Positions 9,200 through 17,632 of a stretch of 64,000 nt of DNA are shown here, piece by piece. Both the position numbers and the translations under genes were made by a program. The notes under the pieces were generated by a model that worked only from the letters and a program-made list of their open reading frames with translations, made no database searches and was not told the origin of the DNA. Source of the DNA: Bacteroidales bacterium (lineage in GTDB: Bacteria; Bacteroidota; Bacteroidia; Bacteroidales; F082); NCBI GenBank assembly GCA_029983675.1, contig JASBYY010000007.1, positions 8,612 through 72,611 on the forward strand, written 5' to 3'. The number at the start of each line of letters is the position of its first letter. Within the stretch, counting starts at the first letter, position 1.

Positions 9200-9228
9200 T
9201 CCATTTCAAAAACAGCTTCTTAGAAACG
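9200..9228 (-). repeat. Fragment of a dispersed AGAAGCTGTTTT repeat
   Basis: The minus strand contains CTAAGAAGCTGTTTTTGAAA followed by GGAGTTGAT. Related copies lie at 55268-55312 (minus) and 63945-63988 (plus), and a more diverged one at 54961-54998. It sits between convergent genes. Confidence 0.45.
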
Positions 9229-9237
9229 AAAAACCTA

Positions 9238-10149
9238 TCAAACCGGTTCCGTATGGATATTAATCTGGGTCTGCGCACCAAACTGGCTGCGTAAACGCCG
9301 CTCTATGGATGTGGCCACTTCGTGCGATGCGATAAAACTGATTTCTTTCGGCAACTGCACATGCACGTCAACAGCAATATTATTACCTATCTTTCTGGTT
9401 TTCAGCTTATGATAACTCTTCACATCTTCCGTTTCCATGATTATGCCGACAATCTGCTTTTCTGTCTCCACCGGCAACGAACGCTCCAGCAACTCATTAA
9501 TGCTCGGCATTCCGATTTGAAAAGCCACCCTAAGGATGAATACGCTGACAACGGTGCTGGCTATCGGGTCGAGGATGATGAACTTGCCGCCCAGCAAAAT
9601 GGCACCGCCAATGCCTATCAAGGTGCCAATACTCGAAAAAGCATCGCTACGATGGTGCCAAGCGTTGGCAATCACCGCCTGACTGTTGATGCTTCTGCCG
9701 ACATGCCGTGTGTACCGAAACAACAACTCCTTCACGACAATAGACACAAAAGCGGCAATAAGCGCAAGCGATGTGGGTGTTTGGGGCAAGTCGCCTCGCA
9801 AAATGGAGATAATGCTGGTAATGCCTTTGAAGAGAATCATAAAGCCAACCGCCAGCAAGGCAAAGCTGACAAGAAAAGTCGCAAAAGTCTCAAACTTGCC
9901 ATGACCGTAACGGTGGCTCCCGTCGCTGCCTTTGGCGGAAATCTTCACAAAGACCAGCACGATGATGTCGGTGACAAAATCGGAGACGGAATGGATACCG
10001 TCGGCAATCATGGCGGCACTATGTCCGAAAAAGCCTGCCAATATCTTGGCGATGCTCAATATCGCATTGATGAAAAAACCTTTCCATGTAACCCGAACGG
10101 AACGCTGCATACGTACAGCAGCATCGTCAACTGCATCCTGTCGATTCAT
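9238..10149 (-). CDS. Cation diffusion facilitator (CDF) transporter
   Basis: This is a divalent-metal/proton antiporter of the inner membrane, 303 residues from the ATG at 10149. I prefer this start to an in-frame ATG at 10197 because a -7 box (10176-10183) lies between them. Six membrane helices fit the family. Metal-site signatures are seen in helix 2 (HSAAMIADGIHSVSDFVTD) and helix 5 (HHRSDAFSS). A C-terminal cytoplasmic domain has a beta-strand core (KIGNNIAVDVHVQLP). The ion (Zn, Fe or Mn) cannot be told from the sequence. Single gene. Confidence 0.9.
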   Translation of the reverse strand: MNRQDAVDDAAVRMQRSVRVTWKGFFINAILSIAKILAGFFGHSAAMIADGIHSVSDFVTDIIVLVFVKISAKGSDGSHRYGHGKFETFATFLVSFALLAVGFMILFKGITSIISILRGDLPQTPTSLALIAAFVSIVVKELLFRYTRHVGRSINSQAVIANAWHHRSDAFSSIGTLIGIGGAILLGGKFIILDPIASTVVSVFILRVAFQIGMPSINELLERSLPVETEKQIVGIIMETEDVKSYHKLKTRKIGNNIAVDVHVQLPKEISFIASHEVATSIERRLRSQFGAQTQINIHTEPV

Positions 10150-10175
10150 GACTGATAAAAGTTTTTTTTGGTGCA

Positions 10176-10183
10176 CAAAAATA
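10176..10183 (-). promoter_or_regulatory. -7 promoter box of the CDF gene
   Basis: The minus strand reads TATTTTTG 27 nt upstream of the ATG at 10149. Its position rules against the longer start at 10197. Confidence 0.5.
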
Positions 10184-10235
10184 GACAATATTTGCATTTC
10201 TCATCCAAAAGGCCGCCACAATAAAACAAATCCCT

Positions 10236-10243
10236 TACTTTTG
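10236..10243 (+). promoter_or_regulatory. -7 promoter box of the FtsB/DivIC-like gene
   Basis: TACTTTTG followed by C matches the consensus and lies about 50 nt upstream of the start at 10296. Confidence 0.5.
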
Positions 10244-10295
10244 CACTGCTATTGCGCGGATTGTTTTCCGCACATTGCACACAAAGTGTATTATC

Positions 10296-10601
10296 ATGGA
10301 TTTCAAAAAGATATTTCGCAAACTCAACAACCGATACGTATATGCCACCTTGCTCTTTCTGCTGGTGATTCTCGTCATCGACCAGTTCAACGTTTTTGAA
10401 CAGATTCGTTTGCGCCGCACCTTAAAAGACCAGAAGAGGCAAATCGAATACTATGAGGAAGAGATTGCCAACGAAAAGCAGTATCTCCATGACTTGCAGA
10501 ACGATACCTCTGTCATGGAACGGGTGGCCCGTGAAAAGTATCTGATGAAACGCGACAACGAAATCATCTACCTCATCGAGACGCAGCCCGAAGAGGAATG
10601 A
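10296..10601 (+). CDS. FtsB/DivIC-like septum formation initiator protein
   Basis: From the ATG at 10296 (MDFKKIFRKLNNRYVYATLL) the protein has 101 residues. It has a short basic cytoplasmic start, one membrane helix (about 14-34) and a periplasmic coiled coil (LKDQKRQIEYYEEEIANEKQ). The C-terminal segment VMERVAREKYLMKRDNEIIY is the conserved FtsB/DivIC tail. These proteins join the FtsQLB divisome subcomplex. Its stop overlaps the ATG of the next gene (ATGA at 10598-10601), so the two are coupled. Confidence 0.85.
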   Translation: MDFKKIFRKLNNRYVYATLLFLLVILVIDQFNVFEQIRLRRTLKDQKRQIEYYEEEIANEKQYLHDLQNDTSVMERVAREKYLMKRDNEIIYLIETQPEEE

Positions 10602-13066
10602 GTTTTATGAGAAACGTCCGCTTCATTCGTCTCCGGCACACATCGCGCATCATTTTGCCGTGTTTATTGCTTCTCCTTTTCCTGACACCTTGCCGCGCAC
10701 AACAATACGCCATCACGGGCAAAGTCACCGATGCCGCCAACCGGCAAGCATTGGCCTTTGTCAATGTGGTGGTCAACGACGGACAATATGGCGGCATGAC
10801 GGACATCGACGGGAAATACGAAGTGGTGTCCCCCGCACCCATCACCCACATTGGTTTTTCTTATATCGGTTACGAAGCGAAGCATCTTGACGTGGCTTCG
10901 GGCACCGAAAAACTCCATGTCGCACTGCAACCCATCGCCTTTGAGCTGGGCGAAGTGACCGTGAAGGCGGGCGAAAATCCGGCACATCGCATCATCGACA
11001 GCGTAGTGGCATACCGCCGCCGTAACGCCCCCGACGGCTTGCAATCCTACGCCTTCACCTTATATGATAAGATGGTCATCACCATCGACAGCAGCGAGCT
11101 TGGCACACAAAACATGGATTCCGTGATTTTTTCCGGGCAAACCGAAATGGCACAGATATTAGAAAAAAATGACTTGATGGTGATGGAAACCGTTTCGGAA
11201 CAGTCGTTCATGGCTCCCGACCACAAACGCCAACATGTGGTGGGCAACAAAGTGTCAGGGTTGAAAAATCCTTCATTGTATTACATGGTGAGCAATATGC
11301 AAAGCACCAATTTCTATGAAGACAATTTCAGCATTGCCGAACACAACTACCTCAATCCCATAAGTCGTGGCAGCAAGCGGCATTATTTCTTCCGACTCGA
11401 AGCCACGATGCCTATAGGACAAGGCGACACGCTTTATGTCATTTCCTTTCATCCGAAAGAAAGGGCGGGCATCGACGGACTAAACGGCACCATGACAGTC
11501 AATTCCGACGGATGGGCGATTCAAAACGTGAAAGCCTCACCGGCTAAAAGCACCGGGCTTTTCAAAGCCACCATCCAACAGCTCTATGAGAAAGTGGAAG
11601 GACATTGGTTTCCCAAACAACTGAATACCAATTTGATATTTTCGGGACTTGCTGTCAACGTGAATGGCAATGCTTTTCCCATGAGTGCCATCGGAAAAGG
11701 TTACCTCTACAACATCCGCATCAACCCGAAACTCGACCGCAGCGACTTTTCCGAAATATTGGTAGATGCCGCTCCCGATGCCGCCCGGCGTGATGAAAAA
11801 TTCTGGACTGCCCATCGCATCGATTCGCTCAGCGAACGCACAGCCGCCACTTATGCCTTTGTAGATTCCATATCGAAACATGTCGTCGATCTCGACGTGA
11901 TGCTCAATCTTGCCGAAAACCTCACTTTCAACAACGCCATCCCCATCGGAATGTTCGATGTCAAACTGGGTCAACTGATCAGTTATTCCTTTTCGAGAGG
12001 TATCGGCTTCGGGTTGGGAGCAGCCACCAACGACCGGTTCTCTCGGCTAATCCGCCTGAACGCATACGGCTCGTACTGGTTTAATGCAAAGCGTCCCGAT
12101 TTCGGCGGCGGCATCCAATTTAATCTTAGCCGCAGGCGACAGGCTACGGCAGGATTGCAGTTCAGCCAAGGCTCAGACGCCATCGGCGGTTTCGACGGCT
12201 TTAACGAAACCGGTTCCATACTTGCGCCTTCCAACTACAAGTATCTGTACGAAAACATAGATGTATATCAACGCAAAGTGCAAGCCTCACTCACTTCGCG
12301 CATCGGGGAGCACCTGAAAGGATTTATCAACCTCTCTTTGTGCGACAAAAACTATCAAAAGGCGTATTACATCTCCTCCGACTCCTTAGCGCAGGCACGT
12401 TATGCCACGGCAGAAATAAAACTGCGGTTTGCCTACAAGGAAAAGTTTGTTCAAACGACCAACAGCATCCGTTCGTTAGGCACGCTCTACCCCATTGTAT
12501 GGTTTTCCTATTTGCGTTCCTTCAAAGATGTCTTAAGCAGCCAGTATGCCTTTAACCGCTACAAAATCCAGCTGACTAAAAACTTCTATTTCAGCCGATT
12601 CGGTGTGACTCAAATCCTGATGCAAGGTGGCTGGGTAGATGCCTCCGCCCCTGTGGTCGAGGCTTTCGACATGCTTGGCACCGGCGAATCTTTCGGGCTG
12701 TATGCTCCGGGCAGTTTCAGCACGATGCTATACGACGAGTTTTTCTGCGACCGTTTTATCGCGCTTTACCTGAGCCACAACTTCGGCGGACTGCTGCTGC
12801 CCACGGGTTCATCGTGGTTCAAACCGGAATTGATACTCGCTACCAATATCGCATGGGGCGACATGAAACGGGCAACATCAAGTCCGGCAAAAAACTTCAA
12901 CACCATAGAAAAAGGCTATTTCGAAAGTGGCATCGTCATCGACGGCCTGCTGAATATTTCAACCGTAAAAGCCGGAGTGGGCACTTTTTACCGATACGGC
13001 CCCTATTCTTTTGACAATGTCAGGGAAAATTTTGCCTGGAAACTGAGCCTTAGCCTCAATATGTAA
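10598..13066 (+). CDS. DUF5686 outer-membrane protein with CarboxypepD_reg-like domain
   Basis: An 822-residue exported protein; a second ATG at 10607 is equally possible. A signal peptide ends near CRAQQ. Residues 36-110 (ITGKVTDAANRQALAFVNVV and on) form a CarboxypepD_reg-like beta domain as found at the N-terminus of TonB-dependent receptors. The rest fits DUF5686, with a C-terminal beta-barrel of alternating amphipathic strands ending LSLSLNM. No TonB plug is visible, so it is not a standard SusC protein. Role unknown; likely outer-membrane. Translationally coupled to the FtsB-like gene. Confidence 0.82.
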   Translation: MSFMRNVRFIRLRHTSRIILPCLLLLLFLTPCRAQQYAITGKVTDAANRQALAFVNVVVNDGQYGGMTDIDGKYEVVSPAPITHIGFSYIGYEAKHLDVASGTEKLHVALQPIAFELGEVTVKAGENPAHRIIDSVVAYRRRNAPDGLQSYAFTLYDKMVITIDSSELGTQNMDSVIFSGQTEMAQILEKNDLMVMETVSEQSFMAPDHKRQHVVGNKVSGLKNPSLYYMVSNMQSTNFYEDNFSIAEHNYLNPISRGSKRHYFFRLEATMPIGQGDTLYVISFHPKERAGIDGLNGTMTVNSDGWAIQNVKASPAKSTGLFKATIQQLYEKVEGHWFPKQLNTNLIFSGLAVNVNGNAFPMSAIGKGYLYNIRINPKLDRSDFSEILVDAAPDAARRDEKFWTAHRIDSLSERTAATYAFVDSISKHVVDLDVMLNLAENLTFNNAIPIGMFDVKLGQLISYSFSRGIGFGLGAATNDRFSRLIRLNAYGSYWFNAKRPDFGGGIQFNLSRRRQATAGLQFSQGSDAIGGFDGFNETGSILAPSNYKYLYENIDVYQRKVQASLTSRIGEHLKGFINLSLCDKNYQKAYYISSDSLAQARYATAEIKLRFAYKEKFVQTTNSIRSLGTLYPIVWFSYLRSFKDVLSSQYAFNRYKIQLTKNFYFSRFGVTQILMQGGWVDASAPVVEAFDMLGTGESFGLYAPGSFSTMLYDEFFCDRFIALYLSHNFGGLLLPTGSSWFKPELILATNIAWGDMKRATSSPAKNFNTIEKGYFESGIVIDGLLNISTVKAGVGTFYRYGPYSFDNVRENFAWKLSLSLNM

Positions 13067-13113
13067 AGAGAAAATAGAAATAATATATTAGAAATCAAAT
13101 AGTTATAATAGAC

Positions 13114-14109
13114 ATGAAACACTTGATTTATCTATTCATAGTCATGGCTGCTTTGTCATCCTGCACATCAGGACAGCCGAAAAAAGTCGTTCTTCAAGGT
13201 CTGGCGCAAGGCTCCTACTATGCTATCACCTATTTTGACGCAGAAGGTCGTGATTTTCAACATGAAGTGGATTCTGTTTTCGCACTAATCGACCGGTCGG
13301 TATCGTTGTGGGACACCAATTCCATCATCTCCAAAGTAAACAGAAACGAGGATGTTGCATTGAATCAGGTATTTATCGACAACTTTCGCATTGCACAAGA
13401 AGCAGCCGAACTATCGGAAGGCTATTTTGACGCCACTATTTCCCCTTTGGTAGCGGCTTGGGGCTTCAGCCGCAAACGAGGCGACAGCATCACGCCCGCC
13501 CTGATTGACAGCCTGCGTCAGTTGGTTGACTATAGAAACGTTGGGATAGAAAACGGAAAAGTACTCAAGAAAAGCCCGCTCATCTCATTAGATTTCAATG
13601 CAATAGCACAAGGATACACATCGGACATGATTGGCAGTTTTCTCGAATCGAAAGGCATCGACAACTATTTGGTCGATACCGGCGGCGAAATCATGACAAA
13701 AGGCAGCAAGCCGAATGAAGAGCCTTGGATCGTCGGCATAGAAAAACCCGCCGAGAACTGGGATTCGGAACGTATCGTACAGACGCGCCTTGCATTAAAA
13801 GACAAAGGTTTGGTTACTTCGGGCAGCTACCGGAAGTATGTCGAACGAAACGGAAAACGCTACTCGCACTGCATAGACCCGAAAACGGGGTATCCTGTCG
13901 AGCACAACTTGCTTAGCGCCACTGTAATAGCTCAAAACTCCGTATGGGCGGATGCCTTGGCTTCCATCTGCATGGTGATGGGCATGGAAAAATCGCTTCC
14001 CCTGATTGACAGTCTGCCCGATGTAGAAGCCTATTACATCTATGTAAACGCCGATAATAGGTTGGAGACGTATGCTACCGAGGGATTTGCACACTTGATT
14101 GTGGAATAA
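13114..14109 (+). CDS. apbE: FAD:protein FMN transferase (ApbE)
   Basis: This 331-residue lipoprotein has a lipobox LSSC with the lipidated Cys at residue 17. ApbE transfers FMN from FAD onto Thr residues of exported flavoproteins such as the Nqr/Rnf subunits. Family features seen: WDTNSIISKVN near the start, SLDFNAIAQGYTSDMI and the FAD-site YLVDTGGEIMTKG in the middle, and a C-terminal HCIDPKTGYPVEHNLLSATV segment with SVWADALAS. Length is normal. No Nqr or Rnf genes are in the window. Confidence 0.93.
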   Translation: MKHLIYLFIVMAALSSCTSGQPKKVVLQGLAQGSYYAITYFDAEGRDFQHEVDSVFALIDRSVSLWDTNSIISKVNRNEDVALNQVFIDNFRIAQEAAELSEGYFDATISPLVAAWGFSRKRGDSITPALIDSLRQLVDYRNVGIENGKVLKKSPLISLDFNAIAQGYTSDMIGSFLESKGIDNYLVDTGGEIMTKGSKPNEEPWIVGIEKPAENWDSERIVQTRLALKDKGLVTSGSYRKYVERNGKRYSHCIDPKTGYPVEHNLLSATVIAQNSVWADALASICMVMGMEKSLPLIDSLPDVEAYYIYVNADNRLETYATEGFAHLIVE

Positions 14110-14135
14110 AAAAAGCCGATGGGCAACCACCGGCT
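14107..14135 (-). terminator. Terminator of tRNA-Lys, also usable for apbE
   Basis: AGCCG and CGGCT form a stem with further GG/CC pairing inside. On the minus strand it ends in a run of seven T, fitting the tRNA gene that ends at 14146. On the plus strand ATTGTTTT follows, so it can also stop apbE transcripts. Confidence 0.7.
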
Positions 14136-14145
14136 ATTGTTTTCG

Positions 14146-14218
14146 TACTCCCGCAGGGATTCGAACCCTGGACACCCTGATTAAGAGTCAGGTGCTCTAC
14201 CAACTGAGCTACGGAAGC
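14146..14218 (-). tRNA. tRNA-Lys (anticodon CTT)
   Basis: A 73-nt cloverleaf on the minus strand. The acceptor arm is GCTTCCG with CGGGAGT (two wobbles) plus discriminator A. The D arm is GCTCAGTTGGTAGAGC; the anticodon arm CCTGA-CTCTTAA-TCAGG reads CTT at positions 34-36; the T arm contains GGTTCGAATCC. The 3' CCA is not encoded. A -7 box lies upstream at 14233-14240. Confidence 0.95.
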
Positions 14219-14232
14219 ATGATTTCAGGGCG

Positions 14233-14240
14233 CAAAAGTA
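14233..14240 (-). promoter_or_regulatory. -7 promoter box of tRNA-Lys
   Basis: The minus strand reads TACTTTTG 15 nt before the mature 5' end of the tRNA. Confidence 0.5.
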
Positions 14241-14354
14241 CAACCTTTTTTGAAACAAGAGGTATGGATTTGAAAAAATATTCCTTCCTATCAAATAATT
14301 AGATTGTACTATGTTGATTTATAAACATTTATATTTTATCAATCTGGCAATAAT

Positions 14355-14561
14355 TTATCGAGCCTCGTGCGCTTCCAAATCCTTATTGGGACAATTCCGG
14401 CAGGCATCGCCTCCTTTTCCGCCACATACACAGTGGGAAGTGCCTTCATTTTCGCAATGTCGTTCAAATCGTCCATCTTTTTTCACGAACATTTTGATGC
14501 CAATGCCGGCAAAAGCGAGCGCAACAATAATAAAAACCACTAAAAACAGTCTCCAGAACAT
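14355..14561 (-). CDS. Small Cys-rich membrane-anchored protein
   Basis: A 68-residue protein with one N-terminal membrane helix (FWRLFLVVFIIVALAFAGIG), a short basic linker and a C-terminal part with five Cys in patterns HCEN, HCVCGG and ACRNC. Small proteins of this layout are common in Bacteroidota, annotated only as membrane or secreted protein. Its reality is supported by a -7 box (TACCTTTG on the minus strand at 14579-14586) just upstream and by conserved layout as I remember it. The Cys could bind metal or form disulfides; no function is assigned. Confidence 0.65.
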   Translation of the reverse strand: MFWRLFLVVFIIVALAFAGIGIKMFVKKDGRFERHCENEGTSHCVCGGKGGDACRNCPNKDLEAHEAR

Positions 14562-14578
14562 CGAACACAGATTTTTTG

Positions 14579-14586
14579 CAAAGGTA
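14579..14586 (-). promoter_or_regulatory. -7 promoter box of the small Cys-rich gene
   Basis: The minus strand reads TACCTTTG, a full match to TAnnTTTG, 18 nt before the ATG at 14561. Confidence 0.5.
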
Positions 14587-14704
14587 AGGCAACATTGGCA
14601 AGAACGAAGAAAAAAGCAAGCATTTTTTTATTATTTTTTCATTTTTACAAATAATAGTTGTTGCATGTTGAAAGTTCAATTTGGAAAGTTATAAAAGCGG
14701 TGGA

Positions 14705-14731
14705 AAATAGTCCCGCCGGGCGGGACTATTT
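14705..14731. repeat. Perfect 27-nt palindrome upstream of hemW
   Basis: AAATAGTCCCGCC at 14705-14717 pairs with GGCGGGACTATTT at 14719-14731 around a single G. It lies between divergent genes and about 31 nt before the hemW -7 box, so it could be an operator. It could also be a terminator-like or dispersed palindrome. Confidence 0.6.
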
Positions 14732-14761
14732 GAAAAAACGCCAAATTTGCAGGGCTTTTCT

Positions 14762-14769
14762 TATTTTTG
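14762..14769 (+). promoter_or_regulatory. -7 promoter box of hemW
   Basis: TATTTTTG ends 4 nt before the ATG at 14774, so the transcript is nearly leaderless. This decides for the ATG at 14774 over an upstream in-frame ATG at 14747. Confidence 0.55.
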
Positions 14770-14773
14770 CACC

Positions 14774-15901
14774 ATGGCAGGCCTCTACATCCATATTCCT
14801 TTCTGCAACTCGAAATGCGCATATTGCGGCTTTTATTCCATCGCTTCGCAACGCGACAAAGCTGACTTTCTGCTTGCCATGAAACGCGAGTTGGTGGCGC
14901 GAAAGTCATACATCGACGAAACCATAAAAACAGTGTATTTCGGAGGCGGAACCCCTTCGTTGCTTGCTCCCGGTGAAATCGCGGCTTTACTCGAAAGCAT
15001 CGGACAACATTTCTCAGTGGCTACAGATGCGGAAATCACCTTGGAGGCCAACCCCGACACGCTGTCGCGCGACTACCTCGGCGCGGTGCGCAAAATCGGC
15101 ATCAACAGGCTAAGCATGGGCATACAAAGCTTTTTTGACAACGATTTGCAGTATCTGCGCCGTCGCCACGATTCCAAACATGCCCGCGCTTGCATCGATT
15201 GGGCTTTTGAAACGGGGTTCGACAACATCAGCATCGATTTGATATATGGTCTGCCCACCTCTGATGCCGAACAATGGAACCGCAACTTGGATTTGTTTTT
15301 TCAAACCGGTGTGCCACACCTATCGGCCTACGCACTTACCCTTGAGCCGAACACCCTACTGTCACGCCAAGTCGAAACGGGAAAAAGCCTTCGTCCTACT
15401 GAAGAATCTGCCGTCCGCGATTACGAAATTCTCACCCGACGGGTTGCGGAACAAGGCTTTCTGCATTACGAAATCTCCAACTTCGCCTTGCCACAGAAAC
15501 ATTCGCGACACAACATAAGCTACTGGAATGAAACGCCTTACATCGGCCTTGGCCCTTCGGCACATTCCTACGACGGATCGTCCCGACAATGGAATCTCGC
15601 CAATTTGCAGCAGTATATTCGCTTAGCGGGGTTATCGGATGCCGTATTTGAAAAAGAGACCCTAACGCCCGCACAGCACTATGACGAATATGTGATGACG
15701 AACCTGCGCACCTTGTGGGGATGCGATTTGAAATACATGAAACGCAAATTGGGACCATCCTTTTCCGAGTATTGCGAAGAAAAAGCAGAAAAACTGATTC
15801 AGCAAGGACGGCTCAGCCGCACTCGTGAATTCCTACACCTGACGGATAAACAGATGCTCTTTGCCGACGGCGTGGCCGCAGAGTTGTTTTGGGAAGAATG
15901 A
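14774..15901 (+). CDS. hemW: HemW, radical SAM heme chaperone
   Basis: 375 residues from MAGLYIHIPFCNSKCAYCGF. The CxxxCxxC cluster motif (C11, C15, C18) binds the radical-SAM 4Fe-4S centre. YFGGGTPSLL is the SAM-binding glycine motif; RHNISYWNETPYIGLGPSAHS is typical of the HemN/HemW group. Unlike true HemN, the Cys pattern lacks the extra fourth Cys, which points to HemW, a heme-trafficking protein rather than coproporphyrinogen dehydrogenase. It stands alone, with no heme-synthesis genes nearby. Confidence 0.92.
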   Translation: MAGLYIHIPFCNSKCAYCGFYSIASQRDKADFLLAMKRELVARKSYIDETIKTVYFGGGTPSLLAPGEIAALLESIGQHFSVATDAEITLEANPDTLSRDYLGAVRKIGINRLSMGIQSFFDNDLQYLRRRHDSKHARACIDWAFETGFDNISIDLIYGLPTSDAEQWNRNLDLFFQTGVPHLSAYALTLEPNTLLSRQVETGKSLRPTEESAVRDYEILTRRVAEQGFLHYEISNFALPQKHSRHNISYWNETPYIGLGPSAHSYDGSSRQWNLANLQQYIRLAGLSDAVFEKETLTPAQHYDEYVMTNLRTLWGCDLKYMKRKLGPSFSEYCEEKAEKLIQQGRLSRTREFLHLTDKQMLFADGVAAELFWEE

Positions 15902-15957
15902 CCCGAAGTTTTTTCTCATAATAACACGGTTTCTTCATTTCCCCTCTGCCAAGGGAC

Positions 15958-15987
15958 AAAAAAGCAGCGAACCAATTGATTCGCTGC
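15958..15987 (-). terminator. Terminator of tRNA-Ala
   Basis: GCAGCGAA (15964-15971) pairs with TTCGCTGC (15980-15987). On the minus strand the stem is followed by six T. It lies 12 nt beyond the tRNA 3' end. Confidence 0.75.
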
Positions 15988-15998
15988 GTGTGTTTTTG

Positions 15999-16072
15999 TG
16001 GAGCATAACGGAATCGAACCGATGACCTCTTGACTGCCAGTCAAACGCTCTAGCCAACTGAGCTAATGCCCC
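15999..16072 (-). tRNA. tRNA-Ala (anticodon GGC)
   Basis: A 74-nt cloverleaf on the minus strand. Acceptor GGGGCAT pairs with ATGCTCC and includes the G3-U70 wobble that marks alanine tRNAs. The anticodon arm TTTGA-CTGGCAG-TCAAG reads GGC. The T arm has GGTTCGATTCC. Discriminator A; CCA not encoded. A -7 box is at 16088-16095. Confidence 0.95.
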
Positions 16073-16087
16073 CTTGTTTTAAGGCTG

Positions 16088-16095
16088 CAAAAATA
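16088..16095 (-). promoter_or_regulatory. -7 promoter box of tRNA-Ala
   Basis: The minus strand reads TATTTTTG 16 nt upstream of the mature tRNA 5' end. Confidence 0.5.
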
Positions 16096-16269
16096 AGGCT
16101 TTTTTTTCAAAAACAAGGCTTTTTACAGATTTTTTTTCGAAAAGACACAAATTCTTGGTTTCAAACCCATAATAAGCTTCTGATTTGCACCCAAAACAAG
16201 GCTTCACAGCCATTTAAAAAAATCCCACCAAAACCCCAATAACAATAAGTTGTATTCTGAAATAATGCT

Positions 16270-16277
16270 TATTTTTG
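16270..16277 (+). promoter_or_regulatory. -7 promoter box of the L-serine ammonia-lyase gene
   Basis: TATTTTTG followed by C lies 22 nt before the chosen ATG at 16300. Confidence 0.5.
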
Positions 16278-16299
16278 CAGGAATTCCTTGGCAAGGAAT

Positions 16300-17505
16300 A
16301 TGAGATCCATCAAAGACGTGTACAAGATTGGCTACGGACCGTCGAGCAGCCACACCATGGGGCCGCAGAAAGCTGCACAACAGTTTAATGACCGTCATCC
16401 TGACGCTTCGTCGTTTGAAGTGACACTCTACGGCAGTTTGGCCGCAACGGGAAAAGGGCACATGACCGACACGGCGATCTTGAAATCCTTGAACGCCCCC
16501 ACAGGAATCATTTGGAAACCCGACATTTTTCTCCCCTATCATCCCAACGGCATGACTTTCAAATCTTTCGATGAGAAAAAAAACATTACGGAAGAATGGA
16601 CGGTATATAGTATCGGCGGCGGTGATTTGGCTGTTGAAGGTCAGGAAGCCTCCCTATACGATGAGATCTATCCGCTGAACTTCATGACCGAGATCTTAGA
16701 CTGGTGTGAAAAAACCGGACGCTCCTACTGGGAATACGTGATACAATACGAAAACCAAACGGAGCTGAGCGATTACCTCATGGAAGTATGGCAGGTGATG
16801 AAGGAAGCCGTGGAGCGCGGTCTTCAGGCGGAAGGCGTGTTGCCGGGTCCTTTGAACCTAAGCCGTAAAGCGGCCTATTATCACATCAAAGCTACTGGGT
16901 TTACGCACACGTTAAAGTCGAGGGGCATGGTGTTTTCGTACGCCTTGGCGGTTTCGGAAGAAAACGCTTCCGGTGGAAAAATCGTCACAGCACCCACTTG
17001 TGGCTCATGCGGCGTGATGCCGGCAGTTCTTTACCATCTCTCGAAGAGCTACGAGTTTTCCGACATTCGCATTTTGCGAGCGTTAATGACTTCTGGGCTG
17101 ATCGGCAACATTGTCCGCACCAACGCTTCTATCTCCGGCGCCGAAGTCGGCTGTCAGGGTGAAGTGGGTGTGGCTTGCGCCATGGCTGCCGGAGCCGCCA
17201 ACCAACTTTTTGGAGGCAGTCCTGCACAAATCGAATACTCTGCCGAGATGGCTTTAGAGCACCACCTTGGCATGACCTGCGACCCCATCTGCGGTCTCGT
17301 CCAAATACCCTGTATCGAACGCAACGCCTTTGCCGCCGCACGCGCCCTCGACTCGAACATTTATTCCACTTTCACCGATGGCCATCATCGCGTGTCGTTC
17401 GACAAAGTGGTAGAAACCATGATGGAAACAGGAAACGATTTGCCGTCTCCTTATAAGGAGACTTCAACAGGAGGGTTGGCACGCGATTTCGAACAGATGG
17501 ATTAA
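16300..17505 (+). CDS. sdaA: L-serine ammonia-lyase (Fe-S, single chain)
   Basis: 401 residues from the ATG at 16300, which has AAGGA a few bases upstream; a TTG four codons earlier is less likely. It converts L-serine to pyruvate and ammonia with a 4Fe-4S cluster. The N-terminal beta domain shows GYGPSSSHTMGPQKAA. The catalytic alpha domain shows TAPTCGSCGVMPAVL, GCQGEVGVACAMAAGA and CDPICGLVQIPCIERNAF, which supply the cluster Cys residues. Both domains are in one chain, as in SdaA of many Gram-negative bacteria. Single gene. Confidence 0.94.
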   Translation: MRSIKDVYKIGYGPSSSHTMGPQKAAQQFNDRHPDASSFEVTLYGSLAATGKGHMTDTAILKSLNAPTGIIWKPDIFLPYHPNGMTFKSFDEKKNITEEWTVYSIGGGDLAVEGQEASLYDEIYPLNFMTEILDWCEKTGRSYWEYVIQYENQTELSDYLMEVWQVMKEAVERGLQAEGVLPGPLNLSRKAAYYHIKATGFTHTLKSRGMVFSYALAVSEENASGGKIVTAPTCGSCGVMPAVLYHLSKSYEFSDIRILRALMTSGLIGNIVRTNASISGAEVGCQGEVGVACAMAAGAANQLFGGSPAQIEYSAEMALEHHLGMTCDPICGLVQIPCIERNAFAAARALDSNIYSTFTDGHHRVSFDKVVETMMETGNDLPSPYKETSTGGLARDFEQMD

Positions 17506-17580
17506 TAGATTTACAAAAAATGTCCCAACCCTTTTTACGTAAAAAAGTCTGCTTTTCACCTAGTAACCAAAACAAAATAG

Positions 17581-17588
17581 TATTTTTG
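17581..17588 (+). promoter_or_regulatory. -7 promoter box of the C25 peptidase gene
   Basis: TATTTTTG followed by C lies 44 nt upstream of the ATG at 17633. Confidence 0.45.
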
Positions 17589-17632
17589 CAACAATCAATA
17601 TTATCATATTCATTTTCAATCTATAACACAAA

